A DNA stretch of 64,000 bases from contig NZ_JASVWB010000002.1 in NCBI RefSeq assembly GCF_030287445.1, positions 186,001 through 250,000 of the forward strand, written 5' to 3'. Both the position numbers and the translations under genes were made by a program. The notes under the pieces are model-generated. The model made no database searches and was not told the DNA's origin. It saw only the letters and a program-made list of their open reading frames with translations. Each line of letters starts with the position of its first letter. The stretch's first letter is position 1. This DNA comes from Streptomyces sp. ALI-76-A. GTDB taxonomy: Bacteria > Actinomycetota > Actinomycetes > Streptomycetales > Streptomycetaceae. Positions 1 to 8,402 of the stretch are shown here, in pieces.

Positions 1-2
1 GG

Positions 3-3000
3 TTGCTGCTGATCCGACTGTTGCTCGCCGATGGCCGTGCGGTCCCTCCCGAGACACTGTGCGAGGAGTTGTGGTCGCCGGAGCCGGGACGGGCACCGGG
101 CCGGGCGACGGCCTCGCTGCATGCCCACGTCAGCAAGGTCCGCGCGGTCCTGGAACCCCCGCACCTGCGCGGGCGGGGGGCGTTCGGGGTACTGGTCACC
201 GAACCGGCCGGCTACGCCCTGCGCGTCCCGCCCGGGAGCCGGGACACCGTGCGTTTCGAGCGGGCTGCCGCCCGGGCGCACCGGCTGCTGGAGCAGGGCC
301 GGACCGGTCACGTGGTGCAGGAGGCCGAGGGGGCCCTGAACATGTGGCGCGGTGCCGCGCTCGCCGACGCCGCGCACCACCTGTTCGCCGCCCAGGAAGC
401 CGCGCGATTGGCGGAGTTGCGCCAGAGCGTGCGGGAGATACGCACCACCGCCCTGCTCCTTCAGGGGCGGACCGTGGAGGCCGTGGAGGCGGCGCGCGAA
501 CTGACGGTGGAGCACCCGCTGCGCGAGACCGGCTGGGCCCTGCTGCTGCGCGCCCTGTACATAGCCGGCCGCCACCCCGAGGCACTGCAGCGCTATGCGG
601 ACCTGCGCCGACTCCTCGCCGACGAACTCGGCCTCGACCCCGGCCCCCAACTGCGCGCCCTCCACGACGGCATCCTCCGCCACGACCTGCCACCACTGCC
701 CCAGCCGGGAACAACCGGGACAGCGGGCACGACAGCCGGCCCCGGTGCGGGCACCGGGGACGGAGGTGGTGCGCCCGGACCGGCCGGGTCCGGTGCTCCG
801 AAAGAGGGGGAGAGCACCACACCCGTCGGCGGCACACCCCCCGCCAGGGCCACTGGCGCACCCGACGCCGCGGCGGCCCCGTCCGGTGAGAGCGGCGCCC
901 CGACCGCGAGCGGCGATGGAATCGAGCAACTTCCTTCGGCGTGTCCGGCCCAACTGCCGAATGATCTACCGGTGTTCGCGGGACGGACGACCGAGAGCGC
1001 ATGGCTGTCCGCGGCGAGCGGTGCGCCGGGGCGGCCGGGGTCGGCCGGTGCTCCCGTCGTGGTGATCGGTGGCGCTCCCGGTGTCGGCAAGACCACCTTC
1101 GCCGTCCACCATGCCCACCAGATCGCGTCCTCATTTCCAGACGGGCAGCTCTTCGTCAATCTGTGCGGGTTCCACCCGCACGCGCCCGCCGTGGAACCCG
1201 GTGACGCCCTGCACGGTTTCCTCACCGCGCTCGGGGTCCCCGCCCCGCGCATCCCCGAGGACACCCCCGGCCGCAGCACCCTGTTCCGCAGCCTGCTGGC
1301 CGGTCGCCGCGTCCTGCTCGTCCTGGACAACGCCCGCGACGAGCAACAGGTGCGCCCCCTGCTGCCCGCGGGAACCGGCTGCCTCACCCTGGTCACCAGC
1401 CGCAACCAGCTCGTCGGCCTGATCGCGACCGACGGCGCCAAGCCCCTCACCCTTCCCCTGCCCTCACCGGCCGAGGCCCACGAGACGCTGGCGCGGCGGC
1501 TGGGAGCGGAACGCCTGGCCGCCGAGCCGACCGCCGCGGACGACATCATCGGGTTGTGCGGGCGGCTGCCCCTGGCACTGGCCGTGGTCGCCGCCCGCGC
1601 CGAACTCGACCCCGCCTTCCCCCTGCACGCCATCGCCGACGACCTGCGCCACGCCTCCGGTGGACTGGAGGCGTTCACCGGCTCCGACACCACCACCGAT
1701 GTCCGGGCCGTGTTCTCCTGGTCCTACCACTCCCTGGAAGAACCCGCCGCCCGCCTCTTCCGCCTCCTGGCCCTCCACCCCGGCCCCGACATCACCACCC
1801 CGGCCGCCGCCGGCCTCACCGCACTCCCCCTTGCCCAGACCCGCCGCCTCCTCGCCGAACTGACCCGCTCCTGCCTCCTGGAACAGCCTCTGCCCGGCCG
1901 CTTCGCCCTGCACGACCTGCTGCGCGACTACGCCACCGAACTGACCCACACCCACGACACCACCGAGGAACGCCACCACGCCACCCTGCGGGTCCTGGAC
2001 CACTACATGTTCACCGCCCATGCAGCCAACCGCCTGCTCAAGCACTACATACTGCCCGAAATCGACCTCGGTGCACCGAGTACGGGCGTCGCCCCGGAAG
2101 ACCTCACCACCGTGGAACAGGCGGACCGCTGGCTCACCGCCGAACACCGGGTGCTCAGCGGCCTGCTGCACACCGCTGTCGGCCAAGGACTGGATCGCCG
2201 GATCACCGGGCTGGCCTGGGCGCTGAAGGAGCACCTGAACCGCCGGGAATTCTGGCCCGAGGCGATCAACGCGCTGACCCCCGCCCTGGAAGTGGCCCGG
2301 CGCCGGGCCGACCGTCTGGAGGAAGGCCGCTGCCACCACAGCCTCGGCAGCATCCACGGGCACCTCGGCCACCAGGAACAGGCCCTGGACCACCTGCAAC
2401 GCGCCACCGCGCTCTTCGAGGAGATCGACGCGGTCGGTGAGCAGGCTCGCACCCACTACAGCACGGCGTGCGCGCTGTATCGGTTCGGCCGGATCCAAGA
2501 GGCGCTGGTGCCCGCCGAGCGAGGGCTCGTGCTGGCCCGGACTTCGGGGGACGACGTGTGGACGGCCGAGAGCCTCAACGGGCTCTCCTGGCTGCACTCC
2601 AGCCTGGGCCGGCCAGAGGTGGGCCTCGTGCACTGCGAGGAGGCCCTCGCCCTGTTCCAGGCCCTGAACGCGCCGTGGCGGGAGGCGATCTGCTGGGACA
2701 GCCTGGGCTACACCCTCCATCTGCTCGGCCGATACGAGGAGGCGGAGGCCGCCTACAAGGGGGCGCTGAAGGTGTTCGAGGAGGTGGGGGACCACAGGAA
2801 CCTCGTGGGCTCGCTGATGCGCCTGGGCGACACCCGCCTGGCCATGGGCGCCTCGGAGGCCGCCCGGGCCGACTGGGTCCGCGCGCTCGCCCACGCCGAA
2901 CAGCAGGCACTGCCCCGCAGCGTCCAGCAGGTCCGGGACCGGCTAGCCGCCCTGGACGCCGAAGCGGACGGCACGCCCGTGGCGCCGGAGGAAGACACCG

Positions 3001-3014
3001 CTGGGGGAAATTGA
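3..3014 (+). CDS. SARP-family regulator with NB-ARC and TPR domains (AfsR-like), 5' end outside window
   Basis: The frame is open from the first bases of the window, so the true start and part of the first domain lie upstream. In order one sees the end of an OmpR-type DNA-binding domain (residues 1-75, with ASLHAHVSKVRAV), a bacterial transcriptional activation domain (about 85-235), a Gly/Ala/Pro-rich linker (240-320), an NB-ARC ATPase with Walker A GGAPGVGKTT at about 354-363 and a Walker B strand VLLVLDNA, and TPR-type helices from about 760 to the end. Proteins of this architecture activate secondary-metabolite genes by binding direct repeats next to target promoters, with ATP hydrolysis tuning activity. 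No biosynthetic cluster lies in the window, so the target is unknown. The architecture is clear; the regulon is not. Confidence 0.92.
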   Translation: MLLIRLLLADGRAVPPETLCEELWSPEPGRAPGRATASLHAHVSKVRAVLEPPHLRGRGAFGVLVTEPAGYALRVPPGSRDTVRFERAAARAHRLLEQGRTGHVVQEAEGALNMWRGAALADAAHHLFAAQEAARLAELRQSVREIRTTALLLQGRTVEAVEAARELTVEHPLRETGWALLLRALYIAGRHPEALQRYADLRRLLADELGLDPGPQLRALHDGILRHDLPPLPQPGTTGTAGTTAGPGAGTGDGGGAPGPAGSGAPKEGESTTPVGGTPPARATGAPDAAAAPSGESGAPTASGDGIEQLPSACPAQLPNDLPVFAGRTTESAWLSAASGAPGRPGSAGAPVVVIGGAPGVGKTTFAVHHAHQIASSFPDGQLFVNLCGFHPHAPAVEPGDALHGFLTALGVPAPRIPEDTPGRSTLFRSLLAGRRVLLVLDNARDEQQVRPLLPAGTGCLTLVTSRNQLVGLIATDGAKPLTLPLPSPAEAHETLARRLGAERLAAEPTAADDIIGLCGRLPLALAVVAARAELDPAFPLHAIADDLRHASGGLEAFTGSDTTTDVRAVFSWSYHSLEEPAARLFRLLALHPGPDITTPAAAGLTALPLAQTRRLLAELTRSCLLEQPLPGRFALHDLLRDYATELTHTHDTTEERHHATLRVLDHYMFTAHAANRLLKHYILPEIDLGAPSTGVAPEDLTTVEQADRWLTAEHRVLSGLLHTAVGQGLDRRITGLAWALKEHLNRREFWPEAINALTPALEVARRRADRLEEGRCHHSLGSIHGHLGHQEQALDHLQRATALFEEIDAVGEQARTHYSTACALYRFGRIQEALVPAERGLVLARTSGDDVWTAESLNGLSWLHSSLGRPEVGLVHCEEALALFQALNAPWREAICWDSLGYTLHLLGRYEEAEAAYKGALKVFEEVGDHRNLVGSLMRLGDTRLAMGASEAARADWVRALAHAEQQALPRSVQQVRDRLAALDAEADGTPVAPEEDTAGGN

Positions 3015-3093
3015 CACACACGAGGCACCCCCATGGGCAGGTCACTGCTTTCTGAGCATTGCCGCTGTCAGTAGGCCGGCATCAAAGAGGCCG

Positions 3094-3597
3094 ATGTTGC
3101 TGGCATTGCAGCAGCGGTGGGCGGACGCCGCCCTCGCGGTCGCGTTCGACGACCTCGATCCGGTGTCGGCTCCCGGTGGTGCCGGGACGGCGGTGGGGGC
3201 CGGGCCGGTGGTGGTCGGCCACCACTGGGCGCCACGTGCCGCCGGATCGAACGCCATGCGTACGCAGCTGATGGCCCTGGACCGCGACCCGCGGGTATCC
3301 GGCATGGCGGACGGCCAGTACGGCTGCTGTGGCGCAACCACCGGGGGACAAGTGCGTTCCTGGATGGCGCAGTTGTTCGCCCGCAACGCCGACGGCACCG
3401 CCCTGCTGGCCGACTGCCCCGGCCGCCCCGACACCGGCGGTGAACGCGCCCTGCAGGCCGCGCAGGCGGTGGCTGCGGCATGCGCGGACATCGGCTGGAG
3501 CCATCGGCGCCTGGCACAGCTGGATGAGGTGCCGACGGCGAACCTGAAGCGGCTGGCCGGCTACCGCCACCTCGCGACCAGGGCAGACCCGGCCTGA
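3094..3597 (+). CDS. hypothetical protein, 167 residues
   Basis: I do not recognise a family. The frame has Streptomyces-like third-position G+C and reads as a soluble Ala-rich protein with a short Cys pair (YGCCG, about residue 80) and a helical C-terminal half (SWMAQLFARN, then ERALQAAQAVAAACADIGW). It lies 79 bases after the SARP gene on the same strand. No convincing ribosome binding site precedes the ATG, so it could be a 5'-truncated remnant. The opposite strand is also open here but has worse amino-acid composition. Confidence 0.35.
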   Translation: MLLALQQRWADAALAVAFDDLDPVSAPGGAGTAVGAGPVVVGHHWAPRAAGSNAMRTQLMALDRDPRVSGMADGQYGCCGATTGGQVRSWMAQLFARNADGTALLADCPGRPDTGGERALQAAQAVAAACADIGWSHRRLAQLDEVPTANLKRLAGYRHLATRADPA

Positions 3598-3853
3598 TGC
3601 CCGCAGTGCTCGCGGCCTTCACGCGGACGCGGCCGCGGCCGCTGATCGAGGACGCCGAAGCGGCCGGCGACCCTCGAGGTCCTTGCCGCCGTCTTCCACG
3701 CCCTGCTCGTACTCACCGGGAGAACGACCGATGCTCAACTCCCGTCGGCGGGCATGGAACATGGAAGTACCCCGCCCCCACCGGTGCACCGGGCTCCTGC
3801 ACCTGCTGGGCCACCGGCGGCGGCCCAACACACGGATGTTGGTAGTTGCTCGG

Positions 3854-4402
3854 CTACCAGCTGTGCGCCACGTCCACTACCAGTCGGTCGGGCAGCACCA
3901 TCACCCGGAACGGCAGCCTGGCCCGGACACCGAGTCCGATGTGGGTCCCTCCGTCGTAGTAACCGCCGAACTTGGCGTCCCGGAAGGTCCCGTAGCTGCC
4001 GAAAGCGAGACCTGGCAGCGGATCCGCGAGCCCGACGCGGTACTGCGAGTCGTCGACCGGCGCGGTGAACTCGATCTCGATGACCGCCCCTCCGGCCACC
4101 GGGATACCGGTCTGGGACGGGGGATGGGCGAAACCGGGGACGTACTGAACCCAGTACAGGGCCGGGTCTGACGTCGTCATGCCCGGGATATCGATAACCA
4201 TCCGGTCATAACAGGCATGCCGGCCGGTCCTGACATCCGTCAGGGAACCGGTCATCGCCATCGATCCCGGTGCGGCCTTCGCCATACTCCCCCAGCCTGC
4301 CTCGCAAGCCGTCCCCTGCGGCGCGGCAGCGGCAGTCGACGTAGTGCCTGCTCCCGCCAGTACCAGTGCCAGCGCCGCCAAAGCCGTTACCCAGCGTCTC
4401 AT
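3854..4402 (-). CDS. secreted protein with signal peptide, AMIN-like domain
   Basis: The chosen ATG follows a GGAGGGGG ribosome binding site by about ten bases; an upstream in-frame start would add a non-signal-like leader. Residues 1-27 form a classical Sec signal (MRRWVTAL, hydrophobic core ALALVLAGAG, then AAAAPQ near the cleavage site). The mature part, about 155 residues, has a conserved-looking beta-rich pattern (CYDRMVIDIPG, YWVQYVPGF, VIEIEFTAP) and ends in RLVVDVAHSW. This matches the AMIN-like secreted domain of actinobacteria, thought to sit at the cell surface with unknown ligand. It stands alone between a hypothetical gene and a transposase scrap. Confidence 0.75.
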   Translation of the reverse strand: MRRWVTALAALALVLAGAGTTSTAAAAPQGTACEAGWGSMAKAAPGSMAMTGSLTDVRTGRHACYDRMVIDIPGMTTSDPALYWVQYVPGFAHPPSQTGIPVAGGAVIEIEFTAPVDDSQYRVGLADPLPGLAFGSYGTFRDAKFGGYYDGGTHIGLGVRARLPFRVMVLPDRLVVDVAHSW

Positions 4403-4566
4403 CGGCGAGCAACCCCCTCCGTTTTCCGTGAACTGCACATCTACGCCATGTCAGACAAAGAGGAAAGCGAAATGGTTGGAGGCGACGACGGTCACGTTTC
4501 GGACAATAAGCCTGGCAATGTACGAGTGACACGAGTGCTGATCGAAGGCTTCAGTGGTTGGACGGG

Positions 4567-4850
4567 CACCTTGATGCGCCTCCCCGGTAGCGACGTGTTG
4601 GTGACGGGGCCCCCGGCGCAGGACTTACCGACCTCGGTCTGGCCCTTCATCTGCGGAGCGGCGGACTGCCCGCCCCGGACATTCGCCGAGCCGTTCTCGC
4701 GGCTCGCCGCTCCGCACACATGGTTCACCACGCGGCTCAATCGCGCCCTGGAGCGAGTAGGGCTCGCGCCGGCCGGGCGGGCAGGCACTCGACTGGCTGC
4801 CCAGTTGGGCTTCAGCGCGGGACGGATGGCCTTGTCACCCCCCTCCAAGC
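4567..4850 (+). pseudogene. ISL3-family transposase remnant (N-terminal zinc-binding region)
   Basis: One frame reads TSVWPFICGAADCPPRTFAE, then a helical stretch with RLNRALERVGLAPAGRAGTR. This is the pattern of the N-terminal zinc-finger and linker of ISL3 transposases (F-x-C-x5-C-P-x-R-T-F-A-E, then LAGRAG). The catalytic DDE domain is absent and no start codon or inverted repeat is visible, so only a scrap of about 90 residues is left. The flanking sequence down to the NTF2-like gene holds nothing else recognisable. Confidence 0.6.
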
Positions 4851-4883
4851 GTCACCCGGGTTGGGGGGACGTGGAGGCGGGTG

Positions 4884-5345
4884 TTACTGGAGGGGGATGT
4901 CGAGCCCGTAGGCGTCCGCGGGCCGAGGACCGTGGATGCGCCTGTCGGCTTCGGAGATGGCGATGTCGTTGATGCTCGCCTCCCGGCGCCGCATAAGGCC
5001 TCGCTCATCGAACTCCCACAGTTCATTGCCGTAACTGCGCCACCACTGGCCTTCCGTGTCGTGCCACTCGTACTGGAAGCGGACGGCGATCCGGTTCTCG
5101 TGGAACGCCCAGAGGTTCTTGCGTAGCGCGTAGTCCAGTTCGCGCTCCCACTTCCGTGTCAGGAAGGCGACGATTTCCTCGCGGCCACTGACGAAAGTGT
5201 CCCGGTTCCGCCATGTCGAGTCCGCCGTGTAGGCCACAGCCACCCTCTGGGGATCGCGGGTGTTCCAGGCATCCTCGGCGGTCTGGACCTTCTGCAGGGC
5301 GGTCTCCCGAGTGAACGGGGGGTAGGGCGGGCGATCTTCCGGCAC
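4884..5345 (-). CDS. NTF2-like protein (DUF1348/SnoaL-type fold)
   Basis: The product of about 153 residues has the conserved features of DUF1348: [10 protein letters not shown] at the start, [28 protein letters not shown], an aromatic block [20 protein letters not shown], and the end [15 protein letters not shown] prefer the GTG at 5345 because GAGGAGG lies six bases upstream; the longer ATG start at 5381 would place an operator palindrome inside the coding region. The family has a cone-shaped alpha+beta fold, and its function is unproven. It is divergent from the TetR gene, and the shared operators suggest it is that regulator's target. Confidence 0.82.
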   Translation of the reverse strand: MPEDRPPYPPFTRETALQKVQTAEDAWNTRDPQRVAVAYTADSTWRNRDTFVSGREEIVAFLTRKWERELDYALRKNLWAFHENRIAVRFQYEWHDTEGQWWRSYGNELWEFDERGLMRRREASINDIAISEADRRIHGPRPADAYGLDIPLQ

Positions 5346-5362
5346 TGCGGCCTCCTCGCGTC

Positions 5363-5413
5363 GAGAACGAGCGTTCTCCATCGGTGGGACTAAGATAGGG
5401 AACGGTCGTTCTC
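5363..5413. promoter_or_regulatory. paired TetR operator palindromes in divergent promoter region
   Basis: Two copies of the same dyad lie between the divergent genes: GAGAACG-AG-CGTTCTC at 5363-5378 and GGGAACG-GT-CGTTCTC at 5398-5413. The first has perfect 7-base arms and the second one mismatch. Centres are 35 bp apart. Size, symmetry and position fit binding of two dimers of the adjacent TetR regulator, which would repress both itself and the NTF2-like gene. The regulator-site assignment is inferred from position. Confidence 0.7.
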
Positions 5414-5430
5414 AAAGTCAAGGAGACCCG

Positions 5431-5997
5431 ATGCCGGCCCCCATCACCGAGGAACAGAACCGCCTGGACCGTGAAGGGCTGCTCGTCGCAGCAGAGAGGC
5501 TCTTCTACGAGCGAGGCATCCAAGCGGTCGGAATGGATGAGGTGCGCGCAGCGTCCGGTCTACCGCTGAAGCGGATCTACCGGTTCTTCGCGGCGAAGGA
5601 GGATCTCGTCGTGGCGATGCTCAAACGTCGCGACCAACGGTGGAGAGGAGACCTGGCCGCCCACGTGGAACAGGTCCCGGATCCCCGCGAGCGCGTACTC
5701 GCGATATTCGACTGGCTTGCCGAGTGGTTCGCACAGCCCGGTTTCCGCGGATGCGCCTGGGTCAACGCCCACGGCGAACTCGGCTCGTCGTCCGAAGCGG
5801 TGCTGGCCGAAGTCCGGTCACACAAGCAGGAATTCCACGACCAGATCGCCGTGTGGGTCCACGCCACCGGGGTGCCGGTGGTCGAACCAGTCTTCCTCCT
5901 CGCCGAAGGGGCCATCGTGACAGCCGGCATCAGTGGCGACCCGGCCCCAGCCCGTCATGCTCGCGCAGCCGTCGCGACGTTGCTCGGGACACCTTGA
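5431..5997 (+). CDS. TetR/AcrR-family transcriptional regulator
   Basis: This 188-residue protein has the TetR helix-turn-helix at residues 8-55 (DREGLLVAAERLFYERG, then VRAASGLPLKRIYRFFAAKE) and a divergent ligand-binding C-terminal domain including WFAQPGFRGCAW and LLAEGAIVTAG. An AAGGAG ribosome binding site lies seven bases before the ATG. It is divergent from the NTF2-like gene, and the spacer holds two near-identical palindromes. The ligand is unknown. The W-F-x-x-P-G-F-R-G-C-x-W segment is shared with TetR proteins that often accompany small oxidoreductase or NTF2-like genes. Confidence 0.92.
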   Translation: MPAPITEEQNRLDREGLLVAAERLFYERGIQAVGMDEVRAASGLPLKRIYRFFAAKEDLVVAMLKRRDQRWRGDLAAHVEQVPDPRERVLAIFDWLAEWFAQPGFRGCAWVNAHGELGSSSEAVLAEVRSHKQEFHDQIAVWVHATGVPVVEPVFLLAEGAIVTAGISGDPAPARHARAAVATLLGTP

Positions 5998-6013
5998 TCT
6001 CTCGGCCACAGCG

Positions 6014-6265
6014 TCAACAACCTGTGCCCGTGACCGCGGAGGAGCCTCCGGCCATCCGCAGGACGGGCGTATCTGCTCCATAGCTCGCCCATGGGTGAGG
6101 AACCGAGTCAGGGCGGTGCGACGGCGGTGTGTCGACGCGCTGGACGAAGACGGTCTGAGCGCGTGCCTCCTCCACCGGCAGCTCATGCACCCGCACCTGT
6201 TCGCGAAAGGCGTGCCGCTCGACATCAGCGGCAGGCAGCACTGTGAGGCCCATGCCGACCCCGAC
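6014..6265 (-). pseudogene. LysR-family regulator remnant (C-terminal end)
   Basis: A stretch starting GVGMGLTVLPAADVE and continuing VRVHELPVEEARAQTVFVQ has the pattern of the second half of a LysR effector domain (G-x-G-x-x-L-L-P, then a strand with aromatic or polar positions). The winged helix and most of the effector domain are missing, and upstream sequence in this frame is unlike LysR. It is probably a decayed gene tail between the TetR gene and the next fragment. Confidence 0.45.
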
Positions 6266-6399
6266 GCACGGTGAACGCCGCATGCTTGACGATCTTGCGG
6301 TGGAGGTTGAACCGGGTGCGGGAGATGACCGCCGCGCGAATGGCGGGCCGCCAGGTCGGGCGGGCAAGGGCGCGCCGGGGTTCGCCGGGCTTCCAGCCC

Positions 6400-6657
6400 T
6401 CATCGCGCGGGCGCTCGCGGAGCTTGCCCCAGGGCGCCCTTGACCGCTGAGACGACGATCGCCACCTCCGGGTCACGGTCGCGGTAGCCGTCCATCGCGG
6501 CGAGGAAGTCGGCCGACTCCGTATCGGCGTGCACGCCGAGGTCGGCCATGGTGGCGAGGAAGGCGTCACGCAGCCGCTCGTGCCAGCCGTCCAGGGAGCG
6601 GCCGTTCTCGCAGCGGACGTACACCTCGATGGGCGCGACGTCGTAGCCGAGCTCCAC
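6400..6657 (-). CDS. hypothetical protein fragment, 85 residues
   Basis: The frame reads as a compact protein with conserved-looking segments VELGYDVAPIEVYVRCENG, SLDGWHERLRDAFLATMADLG and DPEVAIVVSAVKGALGQ. Codon use is Streptomyces-like. I do not recognise the family. The sequence stays open upstream to about 6720 without a good start, so the 5' end may be missing. Confidence 0.4.
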   Translation of the reverse strand: MELGYDVAPIEVYVRCENGRSLDGWHERLRDAFLATMADLGVHADTESADFLAAMDGYRDRDPEVAIVVSAVKGALGQAPRAPAR

Positions 6658-6883
6658 CTCGTAGACTCCGTCGGCGTCACGTACCAGGCTGGACCCTCCG
6701 GCCGCTCCGCTGCAGTCCGGGCCGTGGTTACAGCGACGTCAGCCGATCTCGCAGACGTGTGGATCCTCAAGGAGCAGTTGCTGGGATGCGGAACACTTCG
6801 CCGGGTGATCGTGATGCGGCCCGTCCTGGAGATATACGCACCTGACGGCTTCGACCTCTGGCCTGTCGCCGAGGTCCAGTCGT

Positions 6884-7981
6884 TTGCCTTTTCTGCCTCT
6901 CAGCGGTGAGCTCTCGCCCGCGGAGGTCGGGACGGCCATGAGGCGCATCGCCAGCTGCAATGACATCGACCCCGACGGCGATCGGCCGCCTCCTCCGGTC
7001 GACGCACTCGACTCGTTCCTTCACGGACTGCTGACGTTCGACAACCTCTTCGCGGCCGGTGGCCTGCGGGTCACCGACAACTCCACAGGCGTCACCTTCC
7101 TGCCCGTTTGCTGCGATGGGCTGGAGGACTGGCGCGACTGGCACCAGTTCGTCGACGACGGCGGCCTGCTCGGATTCGGCCACGACCCCGTGTCACCGAT
7201 CGCGGAGCGCTTCGGCGACACCGTCCGGCTCACTGTCAACGCCGAGCAGAGCGACAGTCCGGTGATCGAGTTGTGCGTATCCGAACTCCGCCACCTGCTC
7301 GCCGGTGCCGAGCGCGACCTGGCCGACTTCCTAGCGCTGGCTGCCGACTGGGCCTCCAGGCACCTGCCGGGACACGGCGCTGCCGTCACAACCGCCCTTG
7401 CCCGCGTTCTCGACCTTCCCGCGCCGGCCACGGTCGACCGCGACACCTCGACCGACCGACAACGCCACGAGGTCACCGGCCTGCGCAACGGCAGCGGCAG
7501 CAACCACCTCAAGTGGACCGAGGGCCAGACCTGGCGGGTCACCTACTCGATGTACATTCCCAGCTCCCTGAAGGCGACCACCACCTTCACCCACATCATG
7601 CAGATGAAGCAGCCCGGCGCCGGCAGCGCGCCGATCGTCGTGCAGTCGCTGCGCCGGGTGAACGGGGTGCAGACCATCGAACTGAAGCTCTTCGAGAGCG
7701 ACACCCTCGTCGGCCGCAGCAACCTCGAACCCCTGCACAACAAATGGATCGACGTCGACTTCCAGATCAAGATCGACAACGGCTCGGCCGGCTCGGTGCG
7801 CTGGATCATCAAGAACGGCTCCACCACCGTCATCGACGCCTCGAAGTCCGGCGTCGACACCTTCCTCGCCGACCGCGTGCGCCCCAAGTGGGGCATCTAC
7901 CGCTCCCTCGGCGACACCTCCGGGTCCATGCAGAACTGTTACCTCCTCCTGTCCAACCTGCGCGGATACCAACTCGTGTGA
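6884..7981 (+). CDS. chimeric protein: unknown N-terminal domain joined to C-terminal half of a lyase-like jelly-roll domain
   Basis: Residues 1-185 look like a cytosolic protein of unknown function (MPFLPLSGELSP, WRDWHQFVDDGG, SPIAERFGDTVRLT, ERDLADFLALAADWASRHL). From about residue 188 the sequence changes to the second half of a secreted concanavalin-like polysaccharide lyase/heparin-lyase-I-like domain (RQRHEVTGLRNGSGSNHLKW, TWRVTYSMYIPSSL, HIMQMKQPG, DRVRPKWGIYRSLGDTSGS). The first strands and the signal peptide that such enzymes need are absent, so the product is unlikely to be an active secreted lyase. The start is a TTG with only a weak GAGG upstream. I infer an in-frame deletion fusing two genes; a natural two-domain protein is less likely. 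Confidence 0.7.
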   Translation: MPFLPLSGELSPAEVGTAMRRIASCNDIDPDGDRPPPPVDALDSFLHGLLTFDNLFAAGGLRVTDNSTGVTFLPVCCDGLEDWRDWHQFVDDGGLLGFGHDPVSPIAERFGDTVRLTVNAEQSDSPVIELCVSELRHLLAGAERDLADFLALAADWASRHLPGHGAAVTTALARVLDLPAPATVDRDTSTDRQRHEVTGLRNGSGSNHLKWTEGQTWRVTYSMYIPSSLKATTTFTHIMQMKQPGAGSAPIVVQSLRRVNGVQTIELKLFESDTLVGRSNLEPLHNKWIDVDFQIKIDNGSAGSVRWIIKNGSTTVIDASKSGVDTFLADRVRPKWGIYRSLGDTSGSMQNCYLLLSNLRGYQLV

Positions 7982-8318
7982 GCACCACACCTACGATCGT
8001 CGCTACGCCGCCACGCATTCGGTGAACTGGCTGACTGTCGCTCTTTACGGACACACCGGAAGAACGCAGAACGTTCGTGCATGCGTGCGCTGAAGGGGTG
8101 CCACCGGAGGGAGTACCAGCGTCGGTCGCGGCACTCCTCGTCCGTTACGCGCCGGTCGCCGCCATAACGGGCAAGTTCTCTCGCGCATTCCAGCCCAGGC
8201 CGCCTCTCCAGCAGCAGCATCTCTCGTCGGTCCGCGCCCCCGGCCGACGCTGTGCCGCAAGACCTGCTCATCGGACGAGCACACCGGCCCCTGGCATTGC
8301 CATCGCGTCACATGCCAG
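7982..8318. other. intergenic stretch, no gene recognised
   Basis: This gap of about 340 bases between the chimeric gene and the SPFH promoter has short open frames on both strands but no ribosome binding site, family motif or consistent codon bias. I see no transposon end or terminator in it. Confidence 0.4.
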
Positions 8319-8384
8319 TTGTCGTCCACTTGACGACAAGAGGAGGTGCGACTATCTTCCCTTTTATCGTCTCAGTGACGAGAA
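8319..8384. promoter_or_regulatory. two 21-bp palindromic operator-like sites upstream of SPFH operon
   Basis: Site 1 (8319-8339) is TTGTCGTC-N5-GACGACAA with perfect 8-base arms. Site 2 (8364-8384) is TTATCGTC-N5-GACGAGAA, the same pattern with two changes. Centres are 45 bp apart, and the second ends 19 bases before the SPFH start. The core GTC-N5-GAC and the 21-bp size suggest a dimeric repressor. A Nudix-type NrtR regulator is a possibility, given the NAD-kinase-like second gene, but no regulator gene is adjacent, so this is speculative. Confidence 0.65.
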
Positions 8385-8402
8385 ATGCGATTGGGGGCCT
8401 TC

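Noticed and set aside
593..2894. Long open frames antisense to the SARP gene
   Set aside because: They are shadows caused by high G+C; composition is Arg/Pro/Gly-rich and no domain is recognisable, whereas the sense frame has a full domain series.
4492..4848. Minus-strand frame opposite the ISL3 scrap
   Set aside because: The plus strand carries the recognisable zinc-finger pattern of ISL3; the minus frame has no similarity.
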